Shown here piece after piece: positions 25,301-36,780 of a stretch of DNA of 64,000 nt (position 1 is its first letter; each line of letters begins with the position of its first letter). The translations under genes and the position numbers were made by a program. The notes under the pieces are model-generated. The model saw only the letters and a list, made by a program, of their open reading frames with translations. It was not told where the DNA came from and did not search any database. Location of the stretch: assembly GCF_014898055.3 (NCBI RefSeq), contig NW_023604295.1, forward strand, positions 70,520,301 to 70,584,300. Direction: 5' to 3'. This DNA comes from Talpa occidentalis. Lineage: Eukaryota > Chordata > Mammalia > Eulipotyphla > Talpidae.

Positions 25301-25574
25301 TATAATCTAAAAACTAAAGGTCAAAATTTAGACTGATAAATGGAATTAAAAATATTTTTCAGGTTTCCATCAATACCATGTTTATCTTGATCATAGTGTT
25401 GAAATGTACATTATATTTTGAAGATGTGTATCAAATGATTGTATAGCAGAAAAGCTCTATTTTTAAATATTTCGCACAGCTCTTAACCAGTTATTTTTCC
25501 TGATAATCTGAGTACCCAGTAAATTCAGTTTCATTCACATTCAGGAAAATAGCACATGAAAATATTAGAGTATA
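22321..25574. other. AT-rich intergenic sequence
   Basis: There are no firm features. A less AT-biased minus-strand stretch at 23361-23546 encodes 61 codons with no known match. A-rich runs occur near 24290 and 25080-25115. Confidence 0.45.
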
Positions 25575-26105
25575 TCACTGACCTTTATTGAATTTCCGCA
25601 GTGCACCACAATCTGCATTAGATGTTGCAAATACCTAATTTCATTTAATCTCTAAAATGATAGTGTCAGGGCCTCCCTGGTGGTGCAGGTGGTTGAGCGC
25701 CGCACTGTGAAGCTGTCCACAGCCTCTGCAGCATGGGTTCGATCCCTTCTGGCCAGCGAGAATCCCACATGGCGAAATAGACCTCTCCTGTCTTGCCCAC
25801 TGCTCCCCTCAGCAGTGTATTTCATCAGTCTGCCTGTTCTGTTCCCTGCTCTGTCTCTAGTGAATCCTCTTACCCTCCCATGCATCTGGCCTGTACCCTG
25901 GTTCTTGTATAAATAATTCTTAAAAAAATAAAATAAAATAATAGTGTCAGGGAAATATTATTACTCTTAGTGTTAGATGAGGAAGTAGAAGCCCAGACAA
26001 TTTAAATCACCTCTATATGCAGTATTATTTGGTTAGTGGAAGAACGGGAATTTGAACCTTGTTCTAAATACAGTAATTTTCAAAACTGTTCTACCAAACA
26101 ATTGT
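25575..26105 (-). repeat. MIR SINE fragment split by a younger SINE
   Basis: The left half has CCTAATTTCATTTAATCTCT. The right half has TTAGATGAGGAAGTAGAAGC, CCAGACAATTTAAATCACCT and GGAATTTGAACCTTGTTC. Together they match the reverse complement of MIR. The tRNA-SINE at 25669-25935 interrupts it with a TSD. Confidence 0.65.
25669..25935 (+). repeat. tRNA-derived SINE (type B) nested in MIR
   Basis: It runs from GGGCCTCCCTGGTGGTGCAG to GGTTCTTGTATAAATAATTC and an A-rich tail. The B-box region GGTTCGATCCC is conserved at about 25737. The 14-bp TSD AAATRATAGTGTCA is at 25655-25668 (G) and 25936-25949 (A), one mismatch. Confidence 0.93.
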
Positions 26106-26329
26106 AAAGATAAAAAATTCAAGTTAGTTTTGGTGTTTTTCTTTCAATTTTATTATTTAGGCTCAAAGATTATATGACTGATACTCCTCTCCATAAAGTT
26201 TGAAACAAAAGCCAAGAATGTTTTTGCAAGTGTATAGCATTGATAAGTTAAATTCTGATTTGTCACCACTCCTAATAATACATGCATTGTTACTATGAAA
26301 AGGAATTTCAGTAAGGATATCTATTCTTC

Positions 26330-26366
26330 CCAAAAAAGAAAAAAAAAAAAAAAAAAAGAAAAGAAA
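26330..26366. repeat. A-rich simple repeat
   Basis: A near-continuous poly(A) tract with interspersed G. No attached retroelement body is evident upstream. Confidence 0.8.
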
Positions 26367-26431
26367 ACCATCAAAGAGATTTTATTTTGGTCCCCAATTT
26401 ACGAATGTGAAATTCAAGTCATATAAAGTTT

Positions 26432-26706
26432 ATTTTTTAAAAGATTTATTTATTTGTTTGTTTGTTTATACAAGCACTGGGTACAGTCAGAAGCAAGGGA
26501 GGGTGAGAGAATTCTTCAGAGCCAGAGCAGGGAACAGAACAGGCAGACCGATGAAGTACACTGCTGAGGGGAGCAGTGGACTAGGCAGGAGAGGTCTGCG
26601 TGCCATGTGGGACCCTCGCAGGGGGCCGGGGATCAAAGTGGTGCTGCAGAGGCTGCGGGCAGCTTTGCAGCCCAGCACTCAACTGCTGTGCCAACAGGGG
26701 AGGCCC
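26432..26706 (-). repeat. tRNA-derived SINE (type A)
   Basis: It runs from AAAAGATTTATTTATTTGTT to CTGTGCCAACAGGGGAGGCCC and carries the type-A signature CACTGGGTACAGTCAGAAGC. The 15-bp TSD AGTCATATAAAGTTT lies at 26417-26431 and 26707-26721, exact, implying a fairly recent insertion. The 138-codon frame at 26407-26823 is a read through it. Confidence 0.94.
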
Positions 26707-26721
26707 AGTCATATAAAGTTT

Positions 26722-28396
26722 CAACCAGATGCCCAGCTCAGACTCCACCCTGAGCAATTCGGTTTCAGAGGCCATGTTTCTTGTCACTGTTTTGTTTTGC
26801 TATTCATCCAGTACCTTAAATGACACATTTAAAAGTCAGCAGAGGGCAGGTATCTGCCCTCTAAAGTCTTGGCTTTATTTAAAGTTAATAATTTTGTGAT
26901 TGATTGTATTAACAATTTCCCTCCCATACCACTCCACGGAGACTACTTAGGATAACTTATGAACCATATTCCAAATTCTGATGGTTTGGGCACAGATCAA
27001 TTATTTAAGCTATCTCTTGTACTTGAATCTTTTTGCCACTCCTCTTTCATTAGGCAAAAAATATATGGCTATATGGCTATAAACATTTTGATAGATTAAA
27101 CAAGCTTTTGATGTGGATGAGGGTATATCTGACAGAATAATTTTATTTTGACTTTGATAGTAAACATTAATAATCAAAATTACTTGCGAGCACTGTATCC
27201 ATCCTTCTGATAAGTCAATTTGGTCATATACTGATCAAGTGTTTAATGTATTTAAGTGATAAGTTATAAAATATTAATGATTTCAACAAAATGAAAGCCA
27301 AAAGTCAATTGAAAGCATAAATTACTTAAGTTAAGTAAATTACTTAAGTGATTTGGAATTTCTGGAATGATAAAGCAATGTATCTGCTAATACCGTGTAC
27401 CTACCTCTGTGAAACTTATAGACTATCTTTCTATAGTTTTCTGGTTTTTTTCATGTCTAAAATCATATTGCTAACCACATTAGAAGACATTTGAAAAATG
27501 AAACATATGTAGTCTTTGGTAATGACCAGTAAGTTTGAGTCATTTAAAAAAATTCTTTGTAGCATAATATAAAATCTCTTTAAGTTACTTGATTTAATTG
27601 TATTTAGAATCTTGGGTTGAATGCCATTACAGAACTTATTAAATGCTTTTTTTTATCTATCACTAGTGCTAAACACAGTGTCTATTCACTGCTGGGGTAG
27701 AAAAAGGCACCCCAGGATATGGCATCTGGTATCTTGAATGGCACATCTTACTTTCTCAATAATTATGTATGCACATTATATTTACATAAGTGTCTTGATG
27801 ACTTCAGTAATCACCAGGATTAGATTGTTGGTGTGTTCAAATTGGTTTTCATATTCTATCCAGAAATTGAAAACTTTGCAAAGTGAACTTTGAAAGAAAA
27901 ATGATGGTCTGCTTTGTTTCTGTGCCAATTAACCAACATTCAAGAATATGTACTAAATGTTAACAAATTATCTCCTTAAGACTATTTTCTACAATCATAT
28001 CATTATCAAGTAACATTTATGAAAAGTTCCCTGGGTCCAGAGTAATGCACTTTAAAATTTTTCTATACAGTCTTTTCCATGTTAAAATGTGCCCTTGCAC
28101 ACTGTGTAAGTGTGGTTTAACGTTGCAGAGCTGTCATGTGTGACAACCTGGCAATCAAAGAAGTGAATTGATGAATTTTCTATCATTCATTCATTTAAAT
28201 GTTTTTTTTTTTTTTTCTGAAACCCACATAGCTAATTTCCAATGCCCTTTTCTTCTGACACTATAAATATAAACCAGTCAAAATTGAGCAGTGTAACAAT
28301 ATATGTAATAATGCAATCAAGTAATAGAACGTTGTAGATACTGTTTTATATTATGAATCAGCATTTGATAATGTTTGGACAATAAAAAGTTAGAAG
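26722..28396. other. Intergenic sequence, no firm feature
   Basis: No gene or element is recognisable. A small palindromic cluster, TTACTTAAGTTAAGTAA, lies near 27322-27338. A T18 run lies near 28201-28218. Confidence 0.45.
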
Positions 28397-28481
28397 TGTT
28401 AGGGGGAATAAGTCCCTTTTAAGCGCGCAGGTGAGGACCCACAGCCAGGAACCCTTTCAATGTCAGGGCTGCTCTATAACA
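28397..28481 (+). repeat. Internally deleted LTR, same family as 29978-30448
   Basis: It begins TGTTAGGGGGAA and jumps directly to TAAGTCCCTTTTAAGCGCGC, ending GCTGCTCTATAACA. These are the first about 12 nt and last about 73 nt of the 471-bp LTR at 29978-30448, in the opposite orientation. Both TG and CA termini are retained. No matching TSD is visible (GAAG left, ATAT right). Confidence 0.75.
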
Positions 28482-28603
28482 ATATTACAGATGTCTCATA
28501 GGCTGTCATGATGTCTCCGCTCACTGCCAGGAGGTTGCAGATTCAAGGATATCCAGTGTTAGATTTTGAACTGAAGGTGTTTTGTTTCAGGTTCATATAC
28601 AAT

Positions 28604-29478
28604 TGTTAACAGTGTAATCCCCAGGGAGATGGGAGGTTCTGGGTTCACTACCCCACCCAAGGAAGGGTGGAGCTGTGCTGAAAGGTGATGCTAGGAATTA
28701 GAACAATGTAAAACCCCTGCCCCACCCTAAGGAATCTGGGCAGGGAGGGGAAGCTAGAATAAAGACCAGGAAAAAGGACTCAGGGAAGGAGCAGAAGAAG
28801 CAGAGAAATGGAGAAAGAAGAGTAGAGGAGACACATGGAGCAGAGGGACCTGTGAAGAAGCTGTGCTTGCTTCCTTTTGTTGGTCTTGTACCAGTGACTT
28901 GGGGGACATGAAAGGAGACACTTGAAACAGATGTAGGTGAGAGACCTGCAGGGAAGTTGACAGTGAGAGCCTTAATCTTGATTTTGCTCTTTTCCTTCCA
29001 GACTTGCTGGGTAACCTTTCTGCCCCTTTTCTATGGGTCCCCACCAGAAGGTGCCTTAGGTTTGTGGCAGGCTTTTAGGCCTTAGTGGTCCTGCTTTGGG
29101 CCATTCCTGTTTGGCTAAGGTTTACCCAGGGGATGGGTAACTTTGCTTTATTTGGAAACTGTATTCTTTCTCTTCTTGCCATTGCACACTAATTGTCTCT
29201 AGTGCACACTAATTATGTTATTTCTATTGAAGATCTTTTGCACTAGAGTAAGTTTTGTCTTGATGTGGCAGAACCCATTTAAAGCAGGTAGGCTTGGGGA
29301 TCCTGGGGTACTCCTCATTCTGCCTGCTAACAAAGCAAAAAGGATCAACTTAATATTTTGAGAGCTAAGATTTTTACTTAAATTTGACTTTTTGCTAAAG
29401 TTGTTCAGCTTTTGTCCTGTCATTTTGTTACAGGACAGGGAGAGGGGCAGCCCAAACCCCACAAGCCACCCTGTTACA
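28604..29478 (+). repeat. Solo LTR-like element, second copy of the 2.6 kb family
   Basis: It starts TGTTAACAGTGTAATCCCCA and ends CCACCCTGTTACA. A possible direct repeat, TACAAT, lies at 28598-28603 and 29475-29480, overlapping the end. AATAAA at 28758-28763 could serve as a poly(A) or TATA-type signal. It aligns in inverse orientation to 2570-3110. No gag, pol or primer-binding site adjoins it. The family is not named. Frames at 28754-29044 and 29199-29462 are antisense readings of it. Confidence 0.6.
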
Positions 29479-29744
29479 ATTTTAATTGAAATATAATATT
29501 TGTTGAGGAATAATTGTCTTATGACTCATGATTTCTTCAACTTAAACTTACATTGCTTAAACTTACATTCTGATATGTGGTTGGATTTACAGTTTTGTTC
29601 CTTAACGTAGAGGAGTTTGCCTTGTCTGGCTGTGTGGACCATATAGTCTTATAAGTAAAGTATATGCATTCAATCATTAATAATTATCTGTAGGATAATC
29701 TTAAACTTTCAAGGAAATTATTGAACTGGAATTAGAATTAGAAG

Positions 29745-29885
29745 ATGCATGTTGAGACAAATGAATCTGGTGAAGTTGTTTATTGCTCTTTAAAGGGAGG
29801 ATGCAAATACAAAGATGGTAAGGACTTCTGCCATTGCAGAGAGTTCTTTGAATTGTTCATTCCACTGCCTGAGGTAATACTTTAA
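29745..29885 (+). other. Small cysteine-containing open frame, unidentified
   Basis: ATG at 29745 opens 46 codons with four cysteines (reading includes KGGCKYKDGKDFCHC), then a stop at 29883-29885. GAG|GTAATA near 29873 resembles a splice donor. It lies just upstream of the solo LTR. It could be an exon relic or chance. I know no matching protein. Confidence 0.2.
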
Positions 29886-29977
29886 GCCTGGCCAAAGACT
29901 GTTGAAGATGATTGTTCTTTCTGGGTATTATTTAATTTTTGTTTCATTTGTGTGCACAATTGGTGGTTCTATAGTTC

Positions 29978-30448
29978 TGTTATAGAGCAACCCCGATATT
30001 AAACGGGTTCCTGGCTGTGGGTCCTCACCCGCGCGCTTTAAAGGGACTTATGAATACTCTACTACAGACACACGCAAAAGGGTTAATGAAAGGTTTATTT
30101 ACAAGAGAAAAAGAAATAAGGAAAATGTACAACTCAGGGAGAAAATAGGGAAATAAAGTCTTTAATGCGTCCTACCCGATCCTACGACCTGGAAACCCAA
30201 AGTCACTCTCCGAGCTGGCCGGACGCTGCGAGCTGGCCGAGAGCCCAAAAATGGAGAGCCCCCAAAGCCCACGTGTCTGCCTTTTGTATCCACCTGGCTG
30301 CTTAACCCCACCCTCAGGTCCCAGCCACCTTCCCTTTGGTGGTGATGGGATTTGGAGTTCCCAGTGTCTTTGGCTTTGACCTGGGGTGGGGGTGGAGTCC
30401 ACAAAGCCTATATGGAATTTGCTTTGGGACATCCTTTTCCCCCTAACA
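29978..30448 (-). repeat. Solo retroviral LTR (ERV1-like) with 4-bp TSD
   Basis: On the minus strand it starts TGTTAGGGGGAAAAGGATG and ends GGGGTTGCTCTATAACA, giving proper TG...CA ends. GTTC flanks both sides (29974-29977 and 30449-30452), a 4-bp TSD as in gammaretrovirus-like elements. AATAAA lies on the minus strand at 30094-30099, followed by a U5-like GC-rich end. There is no internal proviral sequence, so it is a recombinant solo LTR. The overlapping minus-strand frames at 30162-30501 are not genes. Confidence 0.85.
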
Positions 30449-30452
30449 GTTC

Positions 30453-31105
30453 TGCTAAATATCTGCATCTTCAGTAGAGTACTGAATGGGCAGAGAGGCA
30501 TTTCCCAGTATTGGTTTCTATGTCCTTTGTTCTTCTATTTACATTTTCAAAATTCACTGTCTTTACCCTTATCCTTTTATCTAGGAGTTTAAGTATTGAT
30601 ACTTCCTTCTGTTTGCAAAATCTACATTTTTTCAATTGGCTATCAAAGATTTTCTGAAATCATGAATGGGAGTAGCCATGTAAATTGTTATTCTTAACAT
30701 AGCCACAGAGTTAATGTTTTTCCTAGTTGCATCTTCCAAAGCCCCAATTTCAGGGCAGGATGCATAGATTTGAGAGGTGGGTATGAGGCTTCTGCTGGCC
30801 ATTATTTCCCCTCATGGAAGAGGCTCCCCAGCAATTAGGCTAAGGGAATGTGTGTAGTCCCAGGTGTCAGAGAGCGGAGGTACGCACAGATAGCAAGAGT
30901 GCTGGCTCTGTGACGAAGCTGGACTCGTGGGTACTAGACAAGTCGTGCTACCTCTGAAGTAACCTCAGCTATGTTTGCCTGCCAATCTACTAACTATTCA
31001 GTTTAATTTCCACAGTTATATATACCATTTGAGGAAAATCCTTACAACTTAAATAATTGAAGGCACAATATGTGTAGTGTAATTTTCCCCTTTTTTATTG
31101 TTTCA
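30453..31105. other. Intergenic sequence between LTRs
   Basis: It continues the sequence split by the solo LTR. No gene or repeat is recognisable. 30830-30960 is relatively GC-rich. Confidence 0.4.
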
Positions 31106-31832
31106 GATTGAGACACAGGGCAAGCTAGAAATTAGGCAGTTTTAGGGACAGTGCAGGAGGGGACCTCTGAAGAATTTAGGGAGGCTTCAGAGATAAGGAC
31201 AACCAAGGGAAAGTAAGCCATTCCACTAGGAAAAACAAACATCCCAGGACCAAGGACAACATTGTTAATGCTAGTCCTGGTTTCCTTCAGGTGGTAAAGG
31301 GAGGCGGAGATTGGAGAAATGGAGAGTGGTTTAATTTATGGACACATTAGAAGGGCAGCTGTTTAACTTCAATGCAGGGATGCCCATCCAGAAGACTGGG
31401 CCATAAATTTAAAGATGCAGCAAATGGGGAAAGAGAAAGCTGTTAGATAAGGAATGTGAAGATCCCCCACTCAGTAGCAAATTAAGTGAGACAGATGAGA
31501 ACTAACCAATCACAAAGAGACTGGTGGAGCTTTAGAATAATGAGGGAAAAAAGGTATATATTCCCTGAGACACGACTCCACTTTGGCTTCCTTGCCCCTC
31601 CCAGGCCTGGTTCCCTGGCCTGGGAGTCCCACTTTATTTCTGCTCTTTTTCTCCTCAATAAACATTTTCTTTCTCTAAACAAACCTGCCTCTTCTCGCTT
31701 GGTTGCCTGAGTGTCTGCGAAGTTCCTGCTGCGGCTTCGTGAGACACCAACCCGTGGGGGTTTAGTGGCTGGGGATCAGCGCTGCCCTGCACCCTGGGAT
31801 CCGTTCCTGGCTGGGAGACTAGGCCTGACAAT
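31106..31832 (+). repeat. Retroviral-type solo LTR with promoter and poly(A) signals
   Basis: A purine-rich U3 is followed by CCAAT at 31505-31509, TATATATT at 31555-31562, and AATAAA at 31657-31662. A U5 with CAACCCGTGGGGGTTTAGTG follows, ending TAGGCCTGACA at about 31831. Spacing is that of a gammaretrovirus-like LTR. The start (TGAGACACAGGGCAAGC near 31106) and TSD are uncertain. No primer-binding site or gag follows, so it is a solo LTR. Confidence 0.75.
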
Positions 31833-32224
31833 TCCGGTATCAAGATTATCACCAAATAACATTTTGCCCTTATGGAACAGAATCCATGGGACTAGCTGTC
31901 ATGTTGGACATCTATCTAATGTATTCTTTTGTCAGGGAAAATGAAAGACAGTCAATTTTAATGATTTTGGGATAATGTTTTCAAGCTATATCCCCCAATT
32001 GTTTTTTCCTTTTCTGTTACATTATGTAAAATAAAAGAATACTAAGATGAACCATCAGTTATCATGACACATCAACAGGAACTGATATATTGAGTTAACT
32101 AGTTATCCTGAGTGAAACTTTACTGTGTCCAACTTCCTTGCGCTAACTGTTTGATTACTAATTCTTTTGGAAGAAATCAGAGATTGCATTCTTGAAATCA
32201 TATCTCAATGAAGACTCAATGAGG

Positions 32225-32505
32225 GGGCCTCCCCGGTGGCACAGCAGTTGAGCACTGGGTTGCGAAGCTGTCCGTGGCCTCTGCAGCGCCGGTTCCATCC
32301 CCTGCTGCTCCCCGGCCACCGGAGGAGGGTCCCACATGGTGCGCAGACCTCTCCTGCCGCCCGCTGCTCCCCTCAGCAGTGTACTTCGGTCCTTCTGCCT
32401 GCTCTGCTCCCCGCTCTGGCTCTGGTGAATTCTCTCACCCTCCCGCACTTCTGACTGTACCTAGTGCTTGTATAAATCAATCAATCAATCAATCTTTAAA
32501 AAAAA
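32225..32505 (+). repeat. tRNA-derived SINE (type A, long subgroup)
   Basis: It runs from GGGCCTCCCCGGTGGCACAG to TTGTATAAATCAATCAATCA with an (AATC)n tail. It contains the extra GCTGCTCCCCGGCCACCGGA segment shared with 47317, 54655 and 57066. The 14-bp TSD AAGACTCAATGAGG lies at 32211-32224 and 32506-32519, exact. Confidence 0.95.
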
Positions 32506-32519
32506 AAGACTCAATGAGG

Positions 32520-33854
32520 ATTAGAAGGCGGTTCTAATCCTCATTTCTAATAAGAAAATGGCCACTTTTAATTATTAATACATCACTAATAAAAACTATT
32601 TTATGTTATGTAATTTGCAAATAGTACCTCATTTAGACATTTTATAATCAAATTCAAGATAAATATATGAAGTTTTTCAGAATATTAATAATTTTTTGGG
32701 ACATAGACCTTGATTTAATGATTTGAACCCTGGTTAAGGAATTAACCCTGGTTAATACCATTTATAATTCTTATTTCCAATATTACACTGAATTGGTCAT
32801 TTTCTCTGAATTAATAGAGTGACATTTTTATTTACATAGCTCTTCTATGTATAATACATATATATATTATATGTATATTATATTATATGTATAATATACT
32901 GTAAGTTAGGATTTTTTTTTTAAGTTATATGTAGTTATATTCAAAAAATGTCATGCAAATTGCACAGGATCACCTTTCGATAAATGGTTAACCAAGAAAT
33001 TGGGTTTAGTTATTAAAAGCTTTTTGTTCACTACCTCTCAAAGTGTTGATCACAAATATAAATTTATTTTCTGATTTATTTGCTGGCACAAAAGCTGGAT
33101 TACACAATAAAAAGTTCTCAAGCAGTATGATATATAAACATTTTGCAATTTATCTTAATTAGTATTTACTTGTTACTATATTGTAATTTTATAGAAGTTT
33201 TATGCTTTTCATGATTTTCAGAGCCCCAAATACTTTCAAGGTGCACAAAAGAAATTTCTGAGCCCTCTATCATTGCTAACTTACTATATTATATTTCAAT
33301 TCTGAATTTTTATTTGACAATAATTCACAATAAATTAATAAAAGGATATGGTATGTTAACTTCCAATACTTATACTAATATATTACTGAAAAATAGAAAT
33401 TGGTATAGGTTAAGAATAGGTGTTAATACTCATATTTTAATAACATCGAATAAGTCAACTCAAAGAGAAATGGCTATTTTAGCTGTCTAAATAGGAAAAA
33501 GTAGTGTTAAAGGCAAGAGGCTGTAAACCAAAATGTTGCATTTTTTTCATAATCCTGGGATATGATTACATATATACAATCATGTGTCAATTCATTATCT
33601 CAGAATGTTTCTTATAAAATTTTAAATTGTCTTTAGTTTTAAACCATTTTTTTCAACTGCTATATTACAACTGCTATATTTTTTCAACTGCTATATTACA
33701 GCATCAAATTTAAATACTCTTAAGTTATAGCTCATTATGGGTGACAGATCAAAACAGAACAATTACTTCTTAAATTATGGGCTTTCATTGCCAATATGTT
33801 TGTATGTCATCTTCAAAAGAGGTTTCATAGAAATTCACTCAATTATAACTCAAG
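32520..33854. other. AT-rich sequence with simple repeats
   Basis: An AT-rich low-complexity block lies at about 32847-32900. A 13-nt unit, CAACTGCTATATT, occurs three times at 33654-33666, 33668-33680 and 33685-33697. No gene was seen. Confidence 0.5.
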
Positions 33855-34590
33855 AAAAAAGAAAAAAATGGTCAAAAGACATGAACAGGTAGACATACGA
33901 AAAAGTTCAACCTATTTGTAGTTGAACTCCATATTATATAATTTCTTACTTACAAATTAGAAATATCTTAAAATTTGGGCAATACCAAGTTTTGATGAGA
34001 TATACCAGTAATAAGAATTCTCATTTCCCACTGGTGGAAGTGCCAGGTGATACAATTTTATTAAAAAAAATCAATATCTAATAAAGGCAATTCCACTCCT
34101 GAGTATAAGCCTGAGAGACATTAGCACATGTGTACCAGGTGTTCAGAGCCCAACCACACCATTTCTAGTAGGGAAAACTAGAAACAATTGCACGTGAGCA
34201 GTTTCCTTACTGGATTCTGTGTGCTGTGAAAATGAACATAGGGCTTCCTAAATTAGAATGAATTTCGAGAAGGTAGTGAAATGAATCATGGAGGAACATA
34301 TTTAGTAGGATGAATTTATGTAAAATCAAAGCAGACAAAACTAAACAGTTTGTTACTTATTTTTACTACATTTATATGTCCCTAAGAAAATGTAAGCAAT
34401 TAATATTAAGACAAATGTCAAGCTTAGTGGTTTTCTATGAGAATGAGAAAAGAAGCTAAGACAAAGGAGAGACATATAGAGGCTTCAATTGAATTCTAAT
34501 AGGTTATTTCTTGAGCCATGTGATTGATGATTGTTGTAGATTGCTAGTGCATGTACAATAGATTTCATAGTTTTGAAAAATGGTATGTAA
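33855..34590 (+). repeat. Old L1 (L1M/ME) 3' region
   Basis: The order of motifs is that of an L1 ORF2 end and 3' UTR in sense: GGTCAAAAGACATGAACAGG, TGATACAATTTTATT, CAATTCCACTCCTGAGTATA, GGAAAACTAGAAACAATTGC, then TGATTGATGATTGTTG and a CATAGTTTTGAAAAATGG end. It is highly diverged. Confidence 0.6.
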
Positions 34591-34785
34591 GGAGGAACTG
34601 AGGGTGATTTGCAACATGCTAGCTTGGGTGGTTAAGTGGGTGATGACACCACTAACAAATTCAGGAAACACAGGCACAAGTGCATGATTAGGAGCAAGTT
34701 TTATGACTGGTTTTGAAAGTGTTGAGTAAAATACCTGACATGTCTGAGGGTAGATGTCAAATAGGCAACAACAAAAAGTTACATG
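34591..34785 (+). repeat. Old mammalian interspersed repeat, class not assigned
   Basis: The run GGAACTGAGGGTGATTTGCA, GCTTGGGTGGTTAAGTGGGT, GATGACACCACTAAC, GAGCAAGTTTTATGACTGG and AGATGTCAAATAGGCAAC matches another part of the repeat seen at 11185-11425, same orientation. Confidence 0.4.
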
Positions 34786-36759
34786 GAAAATGACATAGTT
34801 ATAAATATTGTATAAGCAAATTCATAATGGTGAACTGTAGAATAATCCCATTAAGTCTGCATTTCCAAGTTGATTTTTAATATTCATCACAAATCCATTT
34901 TCAATAGAACATTCATTTTTATGGTGGTATAAACTTTGCTGGACAGCTTTGCCTCTTTTGGAGTGACTCTGATACTCTGGAATTGGATGGCCTAGAACAT
35001 CAAAATAAATATTGTACAAACAACAAATTTTCATGTCAGAGAATATACTTTTAAATTAAAATTTGAATGCAATTCACTTTTTCTATATGGCAAACATATT
35101 TTGTGATCATTCTGTTACCCCAATTAAATGGTCATTCTGTTTTCTCTAGTGGCTTTTGGCAGGAGGACATATACTTTTGATACTAGTAAAATTTTCAGAC
35201 GGAAAGATAAAAGGAAGTAAAGGAGGTTAATGTAGAAAGGTGAGGAGAATTTTTGTATACATAACAAATTGGAACTTCAGCTATTGCAAGCTTGACAATT
35301 GTTACTTGATAGCCTCATTTGATACTGTATTTTAATACCCTAGATTATTATGGTCTCATTGATTTATGGAGGCAAAGGACAAAATGCAAACTTACCTTTT
35401 GCTCAACCTATTCCAGATGACTATTCCTTGAGGAAATTGTATTTTTAACTTTAGAATGAGCAGGTCTCAATTATCTAATACCATTAAGGAAGCACTGAAT
35501 GAAATATGATGATTTTTGTTTGATTTAAATCTTTTTTAATTCTATGATGTAACATTTTTATTAACTGTATTATTGAACTAGCACATTCTTCAGTATACTG
35601 TGAAATTATATTATAGTTAAGTACCAAGAGTGTGTGTAAAAGATCCTTCAAATGTTCTCCTATATGCTTTAAGACAAGTATGAAAAAAATTCAATTAATA
35701 TGTAAGAGATGAAGGTGACCTCGATAAGTTGTAAAAATTCCACTGCAAACCATTAGACAGTTATTTCTGAATAATTAAAATGAGACCTTCCCACATGCAC
35801 CCCAATTTTTTTTGACTACCCAGCCATCAAATCTTAGTATTCAGATGATGTTTTCTCGAGGGACAGAAGTATTATTGGGTTCCTAAGAGACACACATCCT
35901 TCATATATTTCATGTTAATGAGTAGGGTGAATTGACTGGAATCATTTTAGGAAGGGGACCAATTTTGATAAAAATTGAAGCATTATCATAAAAGCTATGT
36001 TTCCCTGACTGCAATGTGCAATATTCTTATTTGAAATACATATTTGATTTAGTCACTCTTTGCTCCTTGCATTCCAATATAAATGTCTAAAATACCGAGG
36101 TTAAAGCAAATTTTAAACATATTAAAGTACCACACATCAAATGAGAATATTGGTCAAATTCCATTATGTAAGTTTATAAAAATTAATTTGTAGTTTAGGA
36201 AAATCTCTTTGATTATTTGTCATACTAAGTATGTATGGTTACACAAGTTTTTCATCTGGCATCAACATATTTGTAAGCAAAACAGTGAACATGAAATAAT
36301 AGCAATTTTAAAATATGATTATATATATCTAGATAAAAACTAAATTTAGCATTTGATATTAAAGAATTAAAACAAGTAGTAAAATAATAGAGTGATATAA
36401 AATAGCCATCTTAATAAATACAAGGCCAGTCTTGCTAATTGTTTGACAAGAATGATTTGTTTAGAGGAGACAGTTTCTATGTAAGAACTTAAAATGTTTG
36501 GCATGCAGTAGTTACATTTAACTATGGATCTCCGTTTCTGTGAAATGTTTTTATTTTTCTCTTTAATGTAACTGAGAGGTAAGAAAATTACAATAAAACA
36601 AGTATCAAATCACAGTAAGTATTTTCACTGACAAAATAATTAAAATGAATAAAAACCATTTTCTTGGGTGAAATCAGTATAAAGTAGAACTAGGAAAGGG
36701 AGACCTGTGACATATATTTTCCACTTTACACATATTTCCACACACCTATGTGTATTAAC
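34786..36759. other. AT-rich intergenic sequence
   Basis: I see no repeat or gene that I can name. Open frames are below 75 codons. Confidence 0.5.
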
Positions 36760-36780
36760 ACAGATAATTTTATTTATTAT

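Noticed and set aside
26407..26823. 138-codon frame
   Set aside because: Its core is the SINE at 26432-26706, framed by a 15-bp TSD.
28754..29044. 96-codon Ser-rich minus-strand frame
   Set aside because: It is the antisense of an LTR purine-rich tract.
30162..30501. Two overlapping minus-strand frames of 80 and 109 codons
   Set aside because: Both are contained largely in the solo LTR, and two frames being open reflects its GC-richer composition.
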